Positions 24,756-33,267 of a DNA stretch of 60,735 nucleotides are shown here, in pieces; position 1 is the first letter of the stretch, and each line of letters starts with the position of its first letter. This DNA is from Casp-actino8 sp001510455 (GTDB lineage: Bacteria > Actinomycetota > Acidimicrobiia > Acidimicrobiales > Ilumatobacteraceae): the NCBI GenBank assembly GCA_027592035.1, contig JAQCIK010000013.1, forward strand, positions 1 through 60,735, given 5' to 3'. The translations under genes and the position numbers were made by a program. Below the pieces are notes generated by a model. The model was not told the origin of the DNA. It made no database searches and saw only the letters and a program-made list of their open reading frames with translations.

Positions 24756-25784
24756 ATGTCGATCTTGTTCGCCACGCACGAGGCGTACCTCGATCACCTG
24801 ACTGGTCCTGGTCATCCCGAGAGACCCGACCGATTGAACGCCGTTCTCGCCGGCGCACGTGATGCCGAGGTGGCCGATGGGCTCGTGCCGATCGAGCCCG
24901 AAGCGGCGTCACGGGACGACCTTCTTCGCGTTCACACGTCGCGTCTCGTCGATCGATTGGAGTCGACCGTACGTTCCGGTGGGGGTCGCCTCGACCCCGA
25001 CACCGTGACCTCACCGGGTTCGTGGGACGCTGCGACTCTGGCGGCAGGAGCGGGTCTCACGGCGATTCGTCATCTCGAGGCCGGACGCGGCGACGCCGCC
25101 TTCTGCGCGGTTCGGCCTCCTGGTCATCATGCGACGCGTGACGATTCGATGGGCTTCTGCTTGGTGTCGAACGTGGCAGTGGCAGCGGCGGCCCTGGCCG
25201 ACCGAGGTGAGCGAGTGGTGGTGCTCGACATCGATGCTCATCACGGCAACGGGACTCAAGACGTCTTCTTCGACGACCCTCGCGTTCTGTACGCGTCCGT
25301 TCATCAGTGGCCGCTGTACCCCGGAACGGGGTGGTACGACGAGATCGGTCGTGATGCGGGACTCGGATTCACCCTCGATGTTCCGCTGCCTCGGCGCAGC
25401 ACCGGTGATGTCTACCGATTCGCGATCGACGAACTGTTTCTTCCGGCGTGCGAGGTCTTCGATCCAACGTGGTTGATCATCTCGGCGGGATTCGATGCTC
25501 ATCGAAGTGATCCGATCACCGACCTCTCACTGTCGTCCGGAGATTTCTTCGACATCGTCGCACGAGTGATCGGCCTCGTTCCGGTTGGTCGGCGACTCGT
25601 GATGCTCGAAGGCGGATACGACTTGGATGCACTGCGGTCGTCGACGACCGCGTGTCTCGGTGCTCTCGTCGGTCGAACGTGTCGACCCGAACCGTCGACG
25701 TCCGCCGATCCTGACTCCTCGGGCTTCGCCATGGTGCGCACGATCGCCGAATGGCGACGTGAACGCGATCTTCCGACCACCTGA
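24756..25784 (+). CDS. Histone deacetylase / AcuC family hydrolase
   Basis: The 342-residue zinc hydrolase of the arginase/deacetylase fold starts HEAYLDHLTGPGHPERPDRL. It has the catalytic RPPGHHA, VLDIDAHHGNGTQDVF (metal-binding Asp and His) and LYPGTGWYDEIG motifs, and ends with LEGGYDL. The family includes AcuC and acetylpolyamine amidohydrolases. The substrate may be acetyl-lysine on proteins or acetylated polyamine. The start follows TAGCGT by eight bases. The pcnA gene begins 26 nt downstream. Confidence 0.92.
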   Translation: MSILFATHEAYLDHLTGPGHPERPDRLNAVLAGARDAEVADGLVPIEPEAASRDDLLRVHTSRLVDRLESTVRSGGGRLDPDTVTSPGSWDAATLAAGAGLTAIRHLEAGRGDAAFCAVRPPGHHATRDDSMGFCLVSNVAVAAAALADRGERVVVLDIDAHHGNGTQDVFFDDPRVLYASVHQWPLYPGTGWYDEIGRDAGLGFTLDVPLPRRSTGDVYRFAIDELFLPACEVFDPTWLIISAGFDAHRSDPITDLSLSSGDFFDIVARVIGLVPVGRRLVMLEGGYDLDALRSSTTACLGALVGRTCRPEPSTSADPDSSGFAMVRTIAEWRRERDLPTT

Positions 25785-25798
25785 ACGACAGTTCGTCG

Positions 25799-25804
25799 TA
25801 ACCT
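25799..25804 (+). promoter_or_regulatory. Leaderless-type -10 of pcnA
   Basis: TAACCT is followed by six bases (GCCGTT) and the GTG start of pcnA. No Shine-Dalgarno sequence is present. Confidence 0.5.
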
Positions 25805-25810
25805 GCCGTT

Positions 25811-27232
25811 GTGATCCCCGAGCGCTTCGCACCCGTCCTCGCCGAGGTGGCCGATCTGGCCGCGTTGTTCCGGGCCGGTGATCGGCGCTTGTACCTCGTG
25901 GGCGGAACGGTCCGGGACCTGTTGCTCGGTATCGACACCGCTGATCTCGATTTCGATGCGACCACCGATGCCCGCCCCGACGAGATCAAGAAACTGATCG
26001 CGCCTTGGGCCGACGCCGTCTGGACACAAGGGGAGAAGTTCGGAACGATCGGAGCTCGCAAGGGTGAGCGCGTGTACGAAATCACGACCCATCGCGCCGA
26101 GGCCTATCACCCTGACACTCGAAAACCCGATGTCGAGTTCGCTGACGCCATCGAGACCGACCTGTCTCGTCGTGACTTCACCATCAATGCCATGGCTCTC
26201 GAGGTGACGTCCGACGATCCGACGCTGGTCGATCCGTTCGAGGGAGTCGCCGACCTCATGTCGCGCACCCTTCGAACTCCTCTCGATCCCGACATCAGTT
26301 TCAGTGACGATCCGCTTCGCATGATGCGTGCCGCTCGATTCGTCGCCAAGTTGAAGATGACCCCGAACCCCGAGCTGGTGGAAGCCGTTCGCCGGATGAA
26401 AGATCGACTCGACATCGTGTCGGCCGAGCGGATCCGCGACGAGCTCAACAAGCTGATCGTGGTCGATTCACCGTCAGCGGGCTTGTGGTTCCTGGTCGAG
26501 ACGGGACTGGCCGATCTCTTCCTTCCCGAATTGCCTGCCATGCGACTGGAGAACGATCCGATCCACCGACACAAGGACGTGCTCACTCACACCTTGGCGG
26601 TGATCGAGAACGTGCGTCCTGATGCCCGTGACGACTTCGACTTTCGGGTCACCCGCTTGGCAGCTCTGTTCCATGACGTGGGCAAGCCCAAGACCCGCGG
26701 CTATCTCGAGGGCAAGGGAACGACTTTCCACATGCACGACGTCGTGGGCGCCAAGATCACCAAGAAGCGTCTGGTCGCTTTGCGATTCCCGAACGACGAC
26801 GTCGACAAGATCACCGAGCTCGTTCGACTTCACCTGCGCTTCCACACCTATGGCATGGGTTGGACCGACTCGGCGGTTCGGCGCTATGTGACCGACGCCG
26901 GTGAACTGTTGGCGGAGTTGAACGTCTTGACACGTTGTGACTGCACGACTCGTAACGAACGAAAAGCCGCGCGCTTGTCGCGACGAATGGACGAGCTCGA
27001 AGAACGAATCGATGCTCTGGCGACTCAGGAAGAGTTGAAGGCGATTCGTCCTGAACTCGACGGCGACCAGGTGATGACTCAACTCGGTATCGGACCTTCC
27101 CGGGCCGTGGGCGATGCCCTGGCCTTCCTCCTCGAGATCAGACTCGACGAGGGTCTGGTGGGTGAGGACGAGATTCGGCGTCGATTGAACGATTGGTGGG
27201 TGGCGCGCCAGGCGGGTGTCGCACAGGGCTAA
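25811..27232 (+). CDS. cca: CCA tRNA nucleotidyltransferase with HD domain
   Basis: The 473-residue class II enzyme adds or repairs the tRNA 3' CCA end. The head has LVGGTVRDLLLGIDTADLDFDATTDA with the catalytic DLDFD, then RRDFTINAMAL and the ERIRDELNK neck. An HD domain follows (LAALFHDVGKP, about 290-300). Actinobacterial orthologues are often called PcnA (Rv3907). Synteny with DUF6049 and sigM genes is conserved, though here pcnA is divergent from them. Confidence 0.95.
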   Translation: MIPERFAPVLAEVADLAALFRAGDRRLYLVGGTVRDLLLGIDTADLDFDATTDARPDEIKKLIAPWADAVWTQGEKFGTIGARKGERVYEITTHRAEAYHPDTRKPDVEFADAIETDLSRRDFTINAMALEVTSDDPTLVDPFEGVADLMSRTLRTPLDPDISFSDDPLRMMRAARFVAKLKMTPNPELVEAVRRMKDRLDIVSAERIRDELNKLIVVDSPSAGLWFLVETGLADLFLPELPAMRLENDPIHRHKDVLTHTLAVIENVRPDARDDFDFRVTRLAALFHDVGKPKTRGYLEGKGTTFHMHDVVGAKITKKRLVALRFPNDDVDKITELVRLHLRFHTYGMGWTDSAVRRYVTDAGELLAELNVLTRCDCTTRNERKAARLSRRMDELEERIDALATQEELKAIRPELDGDQVMTQLGIGPSRAVGDALAFLLEIRLDEGLVGEDEIRRRLNDWWVARQAGVAQG

Positions 27233-27235
27233 CCT
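27230..27235 (+). promoter_or_regulatory. Leaderless-type -10 of the DUF5318 gene
   Basis: TAACCT, seven bases, then ATG at 27243. It overlaps the stop codon of pcnA. Confidence 0.45.
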
Positions 27236-27242
27236 GCCCTCG

Positions 27243-27701
27243 ATGTCGCGTCGTGACGAGCCGAGTCGAATGGGGCGTGAGCGCGATTCGTTCGGGGCGA
27301 GTTCGTTCCGTGGAATGTCGACCTTTCGTGGTGGTCTCGTCGACCATCGAATGGCCCGCCGGGCAACCATCAACGAAGTTCAACGGGGGCGACTGGGTCG
27401 AGAAGAGGTGTGCGATGCGCATCCGGAGCTGATGCGCGCTGCTCGCTCGGTCGGTAAGCGAACCGAGGCGATCTGTCCGATCTGTGAGGACGACAACCTG
27501 GTTCTCGTGACGTACGTGTTCGGGCCACGGTTGCCGGCGCACGGTCGACTGGCCGCCGACAACGACGAGTTGGCCGCCTTCCATCGTCGCCCCGAGGAGT
27601 ACACGGCCTACGTGGTCGAAGCCTGTTGTTCCTGTCGCTGGCACTACCTCGTGCGAGCCTTGCCCATCGGTGGCCAGCGTGGTCGCCGCCAGGTGGGGTG
27701 A
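27243..27701 (+). CDS. DUF5318 family protein with zinc-ribbon cysteines
   Basis: The 152-residue protein matches DUF5318, common next to pcnA-region genes in actinobacteria and of unknown function. The core reads RRATINEVQRGRLGREEVCDAHPELMRAARS, then ICPICEDD, VTYVFGP, and EACCSCRWHYLVR. The two CxxC pairs suggest one bound zinc. The start at 27243 follows TAACCT by seven bases; an in-frame ATG at 27216 lies inside pcnA. A membrane protein gene follows eight bases downstream. Confidence 0.85.
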   Translation: MSRRDEPSRMGRERDSFGASSFRGMSTFRGGLVDHRMARRATINEVQRGRLGREEVCDAHPELMRAARSVGKRTEAICPICEDDNLVLVTYVFGPRLPAHGRLAADNDELAAFHRRPEEYTAYVVEACCSCRWHYLVRALPIGGQRGRRQVG

Positions 27702-27708
27702 CGATTCC

Positions 27709-28368
27709 GTGGCCAAAAGAGACCTCACCGGTTCGTCGGGCTTGAGTCGCCTCGGTCTGTCGAATCGATCGTCTCGCAACAATCGTTGGTTGTCGTACGA
27801 CGCCAGTCGACGTCTCCAGCGGGATGCGCTCACCGGCATCGTGATGGTGCTGGTGGCGGCGATGGGCCTCTTGTTGATCGGAGCCTTCACCGATTCGTTC
27901 GCCGTTCAGTTCGTGGACGGGGTTCCGGTGGCCGACGGCAAGGACTGCCAACTTCTTCAAGTGTTCTCACCCGATGACCCGACCACCGCCATGCGGCCGA
28001 TCGTCGACTGCGGAGACGAAGCGAGTATCGGATTCTCCGGAGTGATCCGACACGTCCTGGTGGCCCTCGGTGCCGTCGGAGTGTTCTTGCTCCTGAGCGC
28101 GGTCTTCTCGCTCCTGCTGTCGTCCCGTATGCCTCAAGAGACGCTGGCGGTTCCGTTCTGTGTGGCGGCCATCTTGCTCGGAGTGATCGCTCTGTGGTGG
28201 GGACTGGGTGACATGGGAGGGCCGGCGCTCGTCGTGCAGGGTGATCGCGATCAGGCAGTGACCGGTCTCTTGCGTCGGGGATGGCAGTTCTCGACCGAGC
28301 GTGGCGCGGTTTCGGCGGGGGTGGGTCTCATTGCGGCGTCGATCGTCAGACTCACTCGCCCAGTCTGA
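27709..28368 (+). CDS. Membrane protein of unknown function
   Basis: The 219-residue protein has a basic Ser/Arg-rich start (about 1-40) and four hydrophobic segments: about 45-65 (GIVMVLVAAMGLLLIGAF), 115-140, 148-165 and possibly 195-210. An outside loop between the first two holds two cysteines (KDCQLLQ and IVDCGDE) that could form a disulfide. No family is recognised. GTG at 27709 is eight bases after the DUF5318 stop, so the two are probably cotranscribed. Confidence 0.75.
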   Translation: MAKRDLTGSSGLSRLGLSNRSSRNNRWLSYDASRRLQRDALTGIVMVLVAAMGLLLIGAFTDSFAVQFVDGVPVADGKDCQLLQVFSPDDPTTAMRPIVDCGDEASIGFSGVIRHVLVALGAVGVFLLLSAVFSLLLSSRMPQETLAVPFCVAAILLGVIALWWGLGDMGGPALVVQGDRDQAVTGLLRRGWQFSTERGAVSAGVGLIAASIVRLTRPV

Positions 28369-28496
28369 CCTGCGCTTTCATTGATCGTCGAGCCTTTGCC
28401 CCAGACATCGTTGACACACCCCTCGGCCAGACTTTCGAGGTGCCGTCGTTCCCGTCTTCGTCCCACACTCCTCGTCGGGTCGACCAAGGCCGCCGG

Positions 28497-28502
28497 TACA
28501 CT
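28497..28502 (+). promoter_or_regulatory. Candidate -10 of the rpsF-ssb-rpsR-rplI operon
   Basis: TACACT lies 83 nt before the rpsF start in a 217-nt gap. Transcription from near 28509 would give a leader of about 77 nt rich in G and C that contains GAAC-CCCG-GTTC and a GGGAGG Shine-Dalgarno sequence. Leaders of S6 operons often bind the S6:S18 pair; the consensus could not be confirmed here. Confidence 0.4.
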
Positions 28503-28585
28503 TCCCGAGTCCATACAGACCCTGCTCCGCAAGGGGCCCCGAGCCGGAACCCCGGTTCGCGACCGAAGGGAGGTTCACGCAGAAC

Positions 28586-28909
28586 ATGCGTGCCTACGAA
28601 TTGATGATCATCATCGATGGAACGATCGATGATGCCGTGGCCCAGCGATGGGCCTCCGACGTCACCAAGGCCGTGAAGGCCGCCGGTGGTGATGTGCCCG
28701 GGAAACCCGATTGGTGGGGCAAGCGCCGTTTGGCCTACCCGATCAAGAAGAAGGAAGACGGCTACTACGCCGTGTTCAACCTCGTCGCCCCCGCCGGAGC
28801 CCTCGATGAGTTCGAGCGCTCGCTGCGGATCTCCGACGACATCCTGCGCCACAAGTTGTTGCGTCTCCCCGATGCCGAAGCGGCTCGGCGAGGCCTGACA
28901 GCCGCCTGA
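28586..28909 (+). CDS. rpsF: Ribosomal protein bS6
   Basis: The 107-residue small-subunit protein binds 16S rRNA with bS18. It has the family patterns MRAYELMIIIDGTIDD, WWGKRRLAYPIKKKEDGYYAVFN and LRISDDILRHKLLRL. A GGGAGG Shine-Dalgarno sequence lies upstream. It heads the standard rpsF-ssb-rpsR-rplI operon, here followed by dnaB. Confidence 0.97.
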   Translation: MRAYELMIIIDGTIDDAVAQRWASDVTKAVKAAGGDVPGKPDWWGKRRLAYPIKKKEDGYYAVFNLVAPAGALDEFERSLRISDDILRHKLLRLPDAEAARRGLTAA

Positions 28910-28946
28910 GCGCGGTCGGTCACCGTCACACCGTCAGGAGGACACC

Positions 28947-29393
28947 ATGGCATCCAACTCCATCACAGTCGTCGGGAATCTCACCCGCGATCCCGAACTT
29001 CGCTTCACCCAATCGGGGAAGCCGACCGTCACTCTCGGTCTCGCCGTCAACCGTCGTTATCAGGTGAACGGCGAATGGCAGGAACAGACCTCGTACATGA
29101 ACGTCGTGGCGTGGGATCAGTTGGCCGAGAACATCGCCGCGTCGCTCACGAAGGGCAGTCGAGTGCTCGTCACCGGCCGTCTCGACGTGCGTGAATACGA
29201 GGCTCGCGACGGCGGCAAGCGCACGGCAGTCGACATCGTGGCCGATGAGATCGGCCCGTCGTTGCGCTGGGCGACCGCCTCGGTTGAGCGCACCCCTGGT
29301 CGTGGCGACGGCGGCGGCGGATACAGCGGCGGTGGCCGCTCGTCCGGCCCGGCTCCGGCTGCCGATTCCTATCCCGACGAAGAACCGTTCTGA
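28947..29393 (+). CDS. ssb: Single-stranded DNA-binding protein
   Basis: The 148-residue OB-fold protein coats single-stranded DNA. The N-terminal 110 residues carry the OB fold (NSITVVGNLTRDPELRFTQSGKP, TSYMNVVAWDQLAENIAASLTKGSRVLVTGRL). A Gly/Ser-rich linker leads to the acidic tip DEEPF that docks partner proteins. It has an AGGAGG site and normal length. Confidence 0.97.
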   Translation: MASNSITVVGNLTRDPELRFTQSGKPTVTLGLAVNRRYQVNGEWQEQTSYMNVVAWDQLAENIAASLTKGSRVLVTGRLDVREYEARDGGKRTAVDIVADEIGPSLRWATASVERTPGRGDGGGGYSGGGRSSGPAPAADSYPDEEPF

Positions 29394-29423
29394 TCTCCAC
29401 TACGTACGAAGGACACTTCCCTC

Positions 29424-29822
29424 ATGAGTAACGCCAAGAAAGCTCCCCGTCGCGGTGCCCCCAAGGACACCGGACGCAAGATCAAGAAGAAGGCCAACAT
29501 TTTGTCGGCCGAGAAGATCGAGTACATCGACTACAAGGACGTCAACCTGCTGCAGCGCTTCATGTCCGATCGCTCCAAGATCCGCGGTCAGAAGCTCAAC
29601 GGCAACACCGTTCAGCAGCAGCGTGAACTGGCCACCGCCATCAAGAATGCTCGTGAGATGGCTCTTTTGCCGTACACCAAGCGCGTGGCGTCGGCCGGAC
29701 GTGGGCCGCGACGTGGCCCGGCCACCGAAAAGGTTAGCGATCAGGTCGCCGAGGTCGAGTTGACCGACCAGGTCGAGGCCGAGGTCGTGGAGACCGCAGC
29801 CGATGCAGAGGGTGAGGCCTGA
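29424..29822 (+). CDS. rpsR: Ribosomal protein bS18 with C-terminal acidic extension
   Basis: The bS18 core is at about residues 25-95 (IEYIDYKDVNLLQRFMSDRSKIRGQKLNGNTVQQQRELATAIKNAREMALLPYT). The full protein is 132 residues, longer than the usual 75-90. A Lys-rich N-terminal extension and a C-terminal tail of about 30 residues, ending VEAEVVETAADAEGEA, account for the difference. The tail is strongly acidic, unusual in a ribosomal protein that contacts RNA. No frameshift is needed to explain it, since rplI starts two bases after its stop. Confidence 0.95.
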   Translation: MSNAKKAPRRGAPKDTGRKIKKKANILSAEKIEYIDYKDVNLLQRFMSDRSKIRGQKLNGNTVQQQRELATAIKNAREMALLPYTKRVASAGRGPRRGPATEKVSDQVAEVELTDQVEAEVVETAADAEGEA

Positions 29823-29824
29823 TC

Positions 29825-30271
29825 ATGAAGGTGATTCTTCGTTCGGACATCTCCGGGCTGGGTAAGCGCGGTGACATCGTCGACGTGGCCGAAGGTCATG
29901 GCCGCAATTTCCTCCTTCCCCGTGGTTTGGCCATCAAGGCCTCCGATGGGGCGCTCAGCCAGGCGGCGGCGATGCGCCGTCGCCGTGATCTGCGTGACGC
30001 AGCCGATCGTGAATCGGCTCAGACCGTGGCCACGGTGCTCGTGAGCAAGGTCATCGAGGTGGCCGCCAAGGCGGGTCCCGAGGGTCGTCTCTATGGCTCG
30101 ATTCATGCCGCCGACGTGGCGGCGGCCGTCTCGGCCCAGGCCGGAGTCGAACTTGATCGTAAGAAGATCTCGGTGCCCGACCACATCAAGACCGTGGGCG
30201 AGTACTCGGTCGGGGCACATCCGCACCCCGAGGTCGAGTTCTCCTTCACGATCAACGTCGTCGCCCAGTGA
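29825..30271 (+). CDS. rplI: Ribosomal protein bL9
   Basis: The 148-residue large-subunit protein has two domains joined by a long helix. The N-terminal domain reads MKVILRSDISGLGKRGDIVDVAEGHGRNFLLPRGLA. The C-terminal domain includes GRLYGSIHAADVA and ends with HPEVEFSFTINVVA. Length is normal. It follows rpsR by two bases. Confidence 0.97.
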   Translation: MKVILRSDISGLGKRGDIVDVAEGHGRNFLLPRGLAIKASDGALSQAAAMRRRRDLRDAADRESAQTVATVLVSKVIEVAAKAGPEGRLYGSIHAADVAAAVSAQAGVELDRKKISVPDHIKTVGEYSVGAHPHPEVEFSFTINVVAQ

Positions 30272-30284
30272 CGTCGCTCGGGGT

Positions 30285-30320
30285 TCGTCCACAGGATCCC
30301 GGCCGTCGTCCACAGGATCC
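30285..30320 (+). repeat. Twin TCGTCCACAGGATCC direct repeat before dnaB
   Basis: The 15-mer TCGTCCACAGGATCC occurs at 30285-30299 and 30306-30320, exactly 21 bp apart (two helical turns). Each copy starts with the DnaA-box-like 9-mer TCGTCCACA found several times at the origin. It lies in the 103-nt rplI-dnaB gap, 55 nt before dnaB. Confidence 0.75.
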
Positions 30321-30374
30321 TCACAGGGATGTCCCACTAGCGATCAACAGGCTGCATCGGGGAAGGTGGGTCCT

Positions 30375-31814
30375 GTGACCGACACCTATCCCTCGTCTGG
30401 TTTCTCGTCCGGCCGCTCGGCCCGCGGGAATGGCGCGCGTCCGATGGCAACGGACCGCGTCCCCCCGCACAACCTGAGCGCGGAAGAGTCGTTGCTCGGC
30501 GCGTTGTTGTTGTCGCGTGAAGCGGTCAACACCGTGAGTGAACTCGGGATGCAACCCGATGTCTTCTATCGGGCCGCTCATCAGCACGTGTTCGACGCCA
30601 TGCGATCGTTGCTCGCCGGTGGTCAGCCGGTCGATGCCGTCACCGTGGCCGACGAACTTCGCAAGGCCGGATTGCTCGACGAGATCGGTGGAATGGACTT
30701 CCTTCTGCGTCTGCAGAACACGACACCTGTCATCGGGAACGTGCATCGCTACGCGAAGATCGTCAACGACACGGCGGCATTGCGTCGTCTGATCGGCGTC
30801 GCGAGTGAGATCGCCGAGATCGCATATTCCGAGCCCGACGACGTGGCCAAGGCTCTCGACACAGCCGAGAGCAAAGTGTTCGAAGTCGCCGATGATCGAG
30901 TGGTCGACTCGACGGCCGAAATTCGTGACATCCTGCGCCTCACCACTGACGAACTCGAACGGCGCTACACCGAAAAGATCGGTGTGACCGGTGTGGCGAC
31001 CGGATTCGTCGATCTCGACAATGTCTTGCTCGGGTTGCAGCCGTCATCGCTCGTGATCGTGGGTGCTCGCCCATCCATGGGTAAGTCGGCGTTCGCTCTC
31101 AACATCGCGACCCATGTCGCCAAGAACACTCGCAAGCCCGTGCTCGTGTTCTCTCTCGAAATGAGCCACAGCGAAATGGCTCAGCGAATCCTGTCGTCGG
31201 AAGCCCGAGTCGACACCAAGAAGCTGCGAACCGGCAACCTCACCGGAAACGAGTGGAGTGACGTCAACAACGCCGTGGGTCGTCTCGAGGTGCCGTTGTT
31301 CCTCGACGACAATCCAGCCGTGACCGTGATGGAGATCCGGGCCAAGGCCCGTCGTCTGAAGGCCCGCTATGACGACCTCGGATTGATCGTCATCGACTAC
31401 CTCCAGCTCATGGGAGGAAATACGCGAGCCGAGAACCGTCAGCTCGAAGTCAGCGACATCAGCCGAAACCTGAAGGTTCTGGCACGCGAATTGAACGTAC
31501 CGATCCTGGCGCTCAGCCAGCTGAGCCGTCGACTCGAGGAGCGGTCCGACAAGAGGCCTCAACTCGCCGACCTTCGTGAGTCGGGGTCACTCGAACAGGA
31601 CGCCGATGTGGTGATGTTCATTCACCGCGAAGAGGTCTACAAACAGGATTCGATGGATCCTGCGTTGCGAGGGATGGCCGATCTCATCGTGGCCAAACAT
31701 CGTGCCGGAGAACTTGCCAATCTCAAGTTGGTGTTCCAGGGGGAGTTCACGTTGTTCCGCAGCGCGGCCCGGGGCATCACGAGTCGTCCCGACGAGCCGG
31801 GCGAACCGCAGTAG
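30375..31814 (+). CDS. dnaB: Replicative DNA helicase DnaB
   Basis: The 479-residue hexameric helicase has the N-terminal domain (RVPPHNLSAEESLLGALLL) and a RecA-like core with Walker A GARPSMGKSAFALN, Walker B LIVIDYLQLM, and the LSQLSRRLEERSDKRP and ADLRESGSLEQDADVV motifs. No intein is present. GTG at 30375 is chosen because it lies past the end of rplI and after GGAAGGTGGG. The tail is short. The stop is only seven bases from the end of the convergent VOC gene. Confidence 0.96.
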   Translation: MTDTYPSSGFSSGRSARGNGARPMATDRVPPHNLSAEESLLGALLLSREAVNTVSELGMQPDVFYRAAHQHVFDAMRSLLAGGQPVDAVTVADELRKAGLLDEIGGMDFLLRLQNTTPVIGNVHRYAKIVNDTAALRRLIGVASEIAEIAYSEPDDVAKALDTAESKVFEVADDRVVDSTAEIRDILRLTTDELERRYTEKIGVTGVATGFVDLDNVLLGLQPSSLVIVGARPSMGKSAFALNIATHVAKNTRKPVLVFSLEMSHSEMAQRILSSEARVDTKKLRTGNLTGNEWSDVNNAVGRLEVPLFLDDNPAVTVMEIRAKARRLKARYDDLGLIVIDYLQLMGGNTRAENRQLEVSDISRNLKVLARELNVPILALSQLSRRLEERSDKRPQLADLRESGSLEQDADVVMFIHREEVYKQDSMDPALRGMADLIVAKHRAGELANLKLVFQGEFTLFRSAARGITSRPDEPGEPQ

Positions 31815-31821
31815 CTCTCGG

Positions 31822-32379
31822 TCAGCCGGACGGAAGCAGAACCGGATCGCCTTCGGGCTGCCAGATCTTGGCGCCGAAGATCTTTTCCATTTCGGGTTGC
31901 GGGTTCATGAGCAATTCGACGGCGTGCGTCTTTTCGTCCTCGGTGAAGTCGCGCACGGTATGGCAGAACTCGACCGTGTTGCCTTCCGGATCACGGATGT
32001 AGATCGACCGGCAGAACTCGTGGTCGACCTCGAGAACCGTCTGTCCACACGAACGCCATCTCTCACGGTGACGTTCCAGATCCTCGGCGGTCGGAGCGTC
32101 GAAGGCGAGATGATTGGCCCACCACGGCAGACCAGCGCTCTTGTTGAGGTTGGTTCCGAATTCGGTACCGATCGAGTCGTCGTGTATTTCCCAGAAGGCG
32201 ATCATCCCTTGCTCACCCGAGGGCGACGTTCCGGTGGAATAGAAGAAATGCTTGCTCCAACCACCCTCAGGAGTGGGCGCTGTCACCACTTTCACGAGTT
32301 CGAAGCCCATGACGCGGGTGTAGAAGTCGTAGTTGGCGGCCGTGTCGTGAATGGCGATGGCGACGTGATGGAAACCCAT
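31822..32379 (-). CDS. VOC / glyoxalase family protein
   Basis: The 185-residue vicinal-oxygen-chelate protein has one pair of beta-alpha-beta-beta-beta modules. It starts MGFHHVAIAIHDTAANYDFYTRVMGFELVK and has ANHLAFDAP and the metal-site segment RSIYIRDPEGNTVEFCHT. Possible metal ligands are His near the start, His in NHLAF and Glu in NTVEF. The family covers dioxygenases, lyases and resistance proteins, so the reaction is open. The start is the ATG at 32379; in-frame sequence beyond it is low-complexity. Confidence 0.88.
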   Translation of the reverse strand: MGFHHVAIAIHDTAANYDFYTRVMGFELVKVVTAPTPEGGWSKHFFYSTGTSPSGEQGMIAFWEIHDDSIGTEFGTNLNKSAGLPWWANHLAFDAPTAEDLERHRERWRSCGQTVLEVDHEFCRSIYIRDPEGNTVEFCHTVRDFTEDEKTHAVELLMNPQPEMEKIFGAKIWQPEGDPVLLPSG

Positions 32380-32458
32380 GCGACCAGTCTTACCCGTTGA
32401 GTCGGTGGCCGGCGACGCCGAGGGGGAGCGAAACGGGCTCGGCTGGCAGAATGGCCCC

Positions 32459-32665
32459 ATGTTCCTCGGTGAAGACCTGCTCGCTTGGCTGGTGTTAGCC
32501 CTCGGTGGTGCACTCTTCGTGGGGAACGCTCTGGCAGTGGTGAAGCCGCCGCCGGCCACCAAAGAAGGTGATTTGGCCCGTGCTCCCCTGGCTCGCAGTG
32601 TGGTGATGGCCGTCGTCGGGCTCGTGGCGGCCGTGTGGGCGCTGGCGTCGTTGATTTCGGGTTGA
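32459..32665 (+). CDS. Small two-helix membrane protein
   Basis: The 68-residue protein has two hydrophobic helices (about 8-28, LAWLVLALGGALFVGNALAVV, and 45-66, VVMAVVGLVAAVWALASL) joined by a short Pro/Lys/Asp loop, and no recognised domain. The ATG at 32459 sits six bases after CAGAAT, a weak leaderless-type promoter. The HD-domain gene starts seven bases after its stop, so they probably form one transcript. Its function is unknown. Confidence 0.7.
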   Translation: MFLGEDLLAWLVLALGGALFVGNALAVVKPPPATKEGDLARAPLARSVVMAVVGLVAAVWALASLISG

Positions 32666-32672
32666 GGCTCTC

Positions 32673-33266
32673 GTGTCGGCCGATCGTCTCCAGCGTCAAC
32701 TCGATTTCTTGGTGGAAATCGACCGGCTGAAAAGCATCGATCGTCAGACCAGGATCGCCGATGGTCGTCGCGAGAACACCGCCGAGCATTCCTGGCACTT
32801 GGCGATGTACGCCCTCGTTCTCGCCGAACACAGCAACGAGGACATCGACATCCTCCACGTGCTCGCTCTGTGCTTGGTGCACGACATCGTCGAGATCGAT
32901 GCCGGAGACACCTTCGCCTACGACGTCGCTGCGAACGGTGACAAGGAAGAGCGTGAGCGCAAGGCCGCCGAGCGACTGTTCGGGTTACTTCCCGCCGACC
33001 AGGCCGAATACCTGTGGCGTTTGTGGGAGGAATACGAGGCGATGGAGACGCCGGAGAGTCGCTTCGCGAATGCCGTCGACCGTATGCAGCCGGCCATGCT
33101 GAATCATGTTGCCGGAGACGCGTCCACCTGGAAGGAACACGGGGTGACGACACCGCAGGCCGTGAAGCGCCTGTCACCGATCGGTGACGGCTCGCAGATT
33201 TTGTGGGCTCACACCCAGTCGATCATCGACGAAGCACGTCGACGCGGCGACATCCGCGACGTGTGA
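32673..33266 (+). CDS. HD-domain hydrolase (YfbR/HDDC2-like)
   Basis: The 197-residue HD-family phosphohydrolase reads RRENTAEHSWHLAMYALVLAE, LCLVHDIVEIDAGDTFAYD and RFANAVDRMQP. These supply the H...HD...D metal ligands. Relatives are 5'-deoxynucleotidases and HDDC2 proteins, so a role in nucleotide clean-up is likely. GTG at 32673 follows GAGG. The stop is one base from the end of the convergent rmuC gene. Confidence 0.9.
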   Translation: MSADRLQRQLDFLVEIDRLKSIDRQTRIADGRRENTAEHSWHLAMYALVLAEHSNEDIDILHVLALCLVHDIVEIDAGDTFAYDVAANGDKEERERKAAERLFGLLPADQAEYLWRLWEEYEAMETPESRFANAVDRMQPAMLNHVAGDASTWKEHGVTTPQAVKRLSPIGDGSQILWAHTQSIIDEARRRGDIRDV

Positions 33267-33267
33267 A

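Noticed and set aside
28509..28585. S6:S18-binding leader in front of rpsF
   Set aside because: The leader is GC-rich and can form hairpins, but the conserved bulge and CCG context could not be established by eye.
32380..33177. Upstream extension of the VOC gene
   Set aside because: Low-complexity Arg/Ser/Pro sequence antisense to the HD-domain gene; the VOC domain starts at the ATG at 32379.
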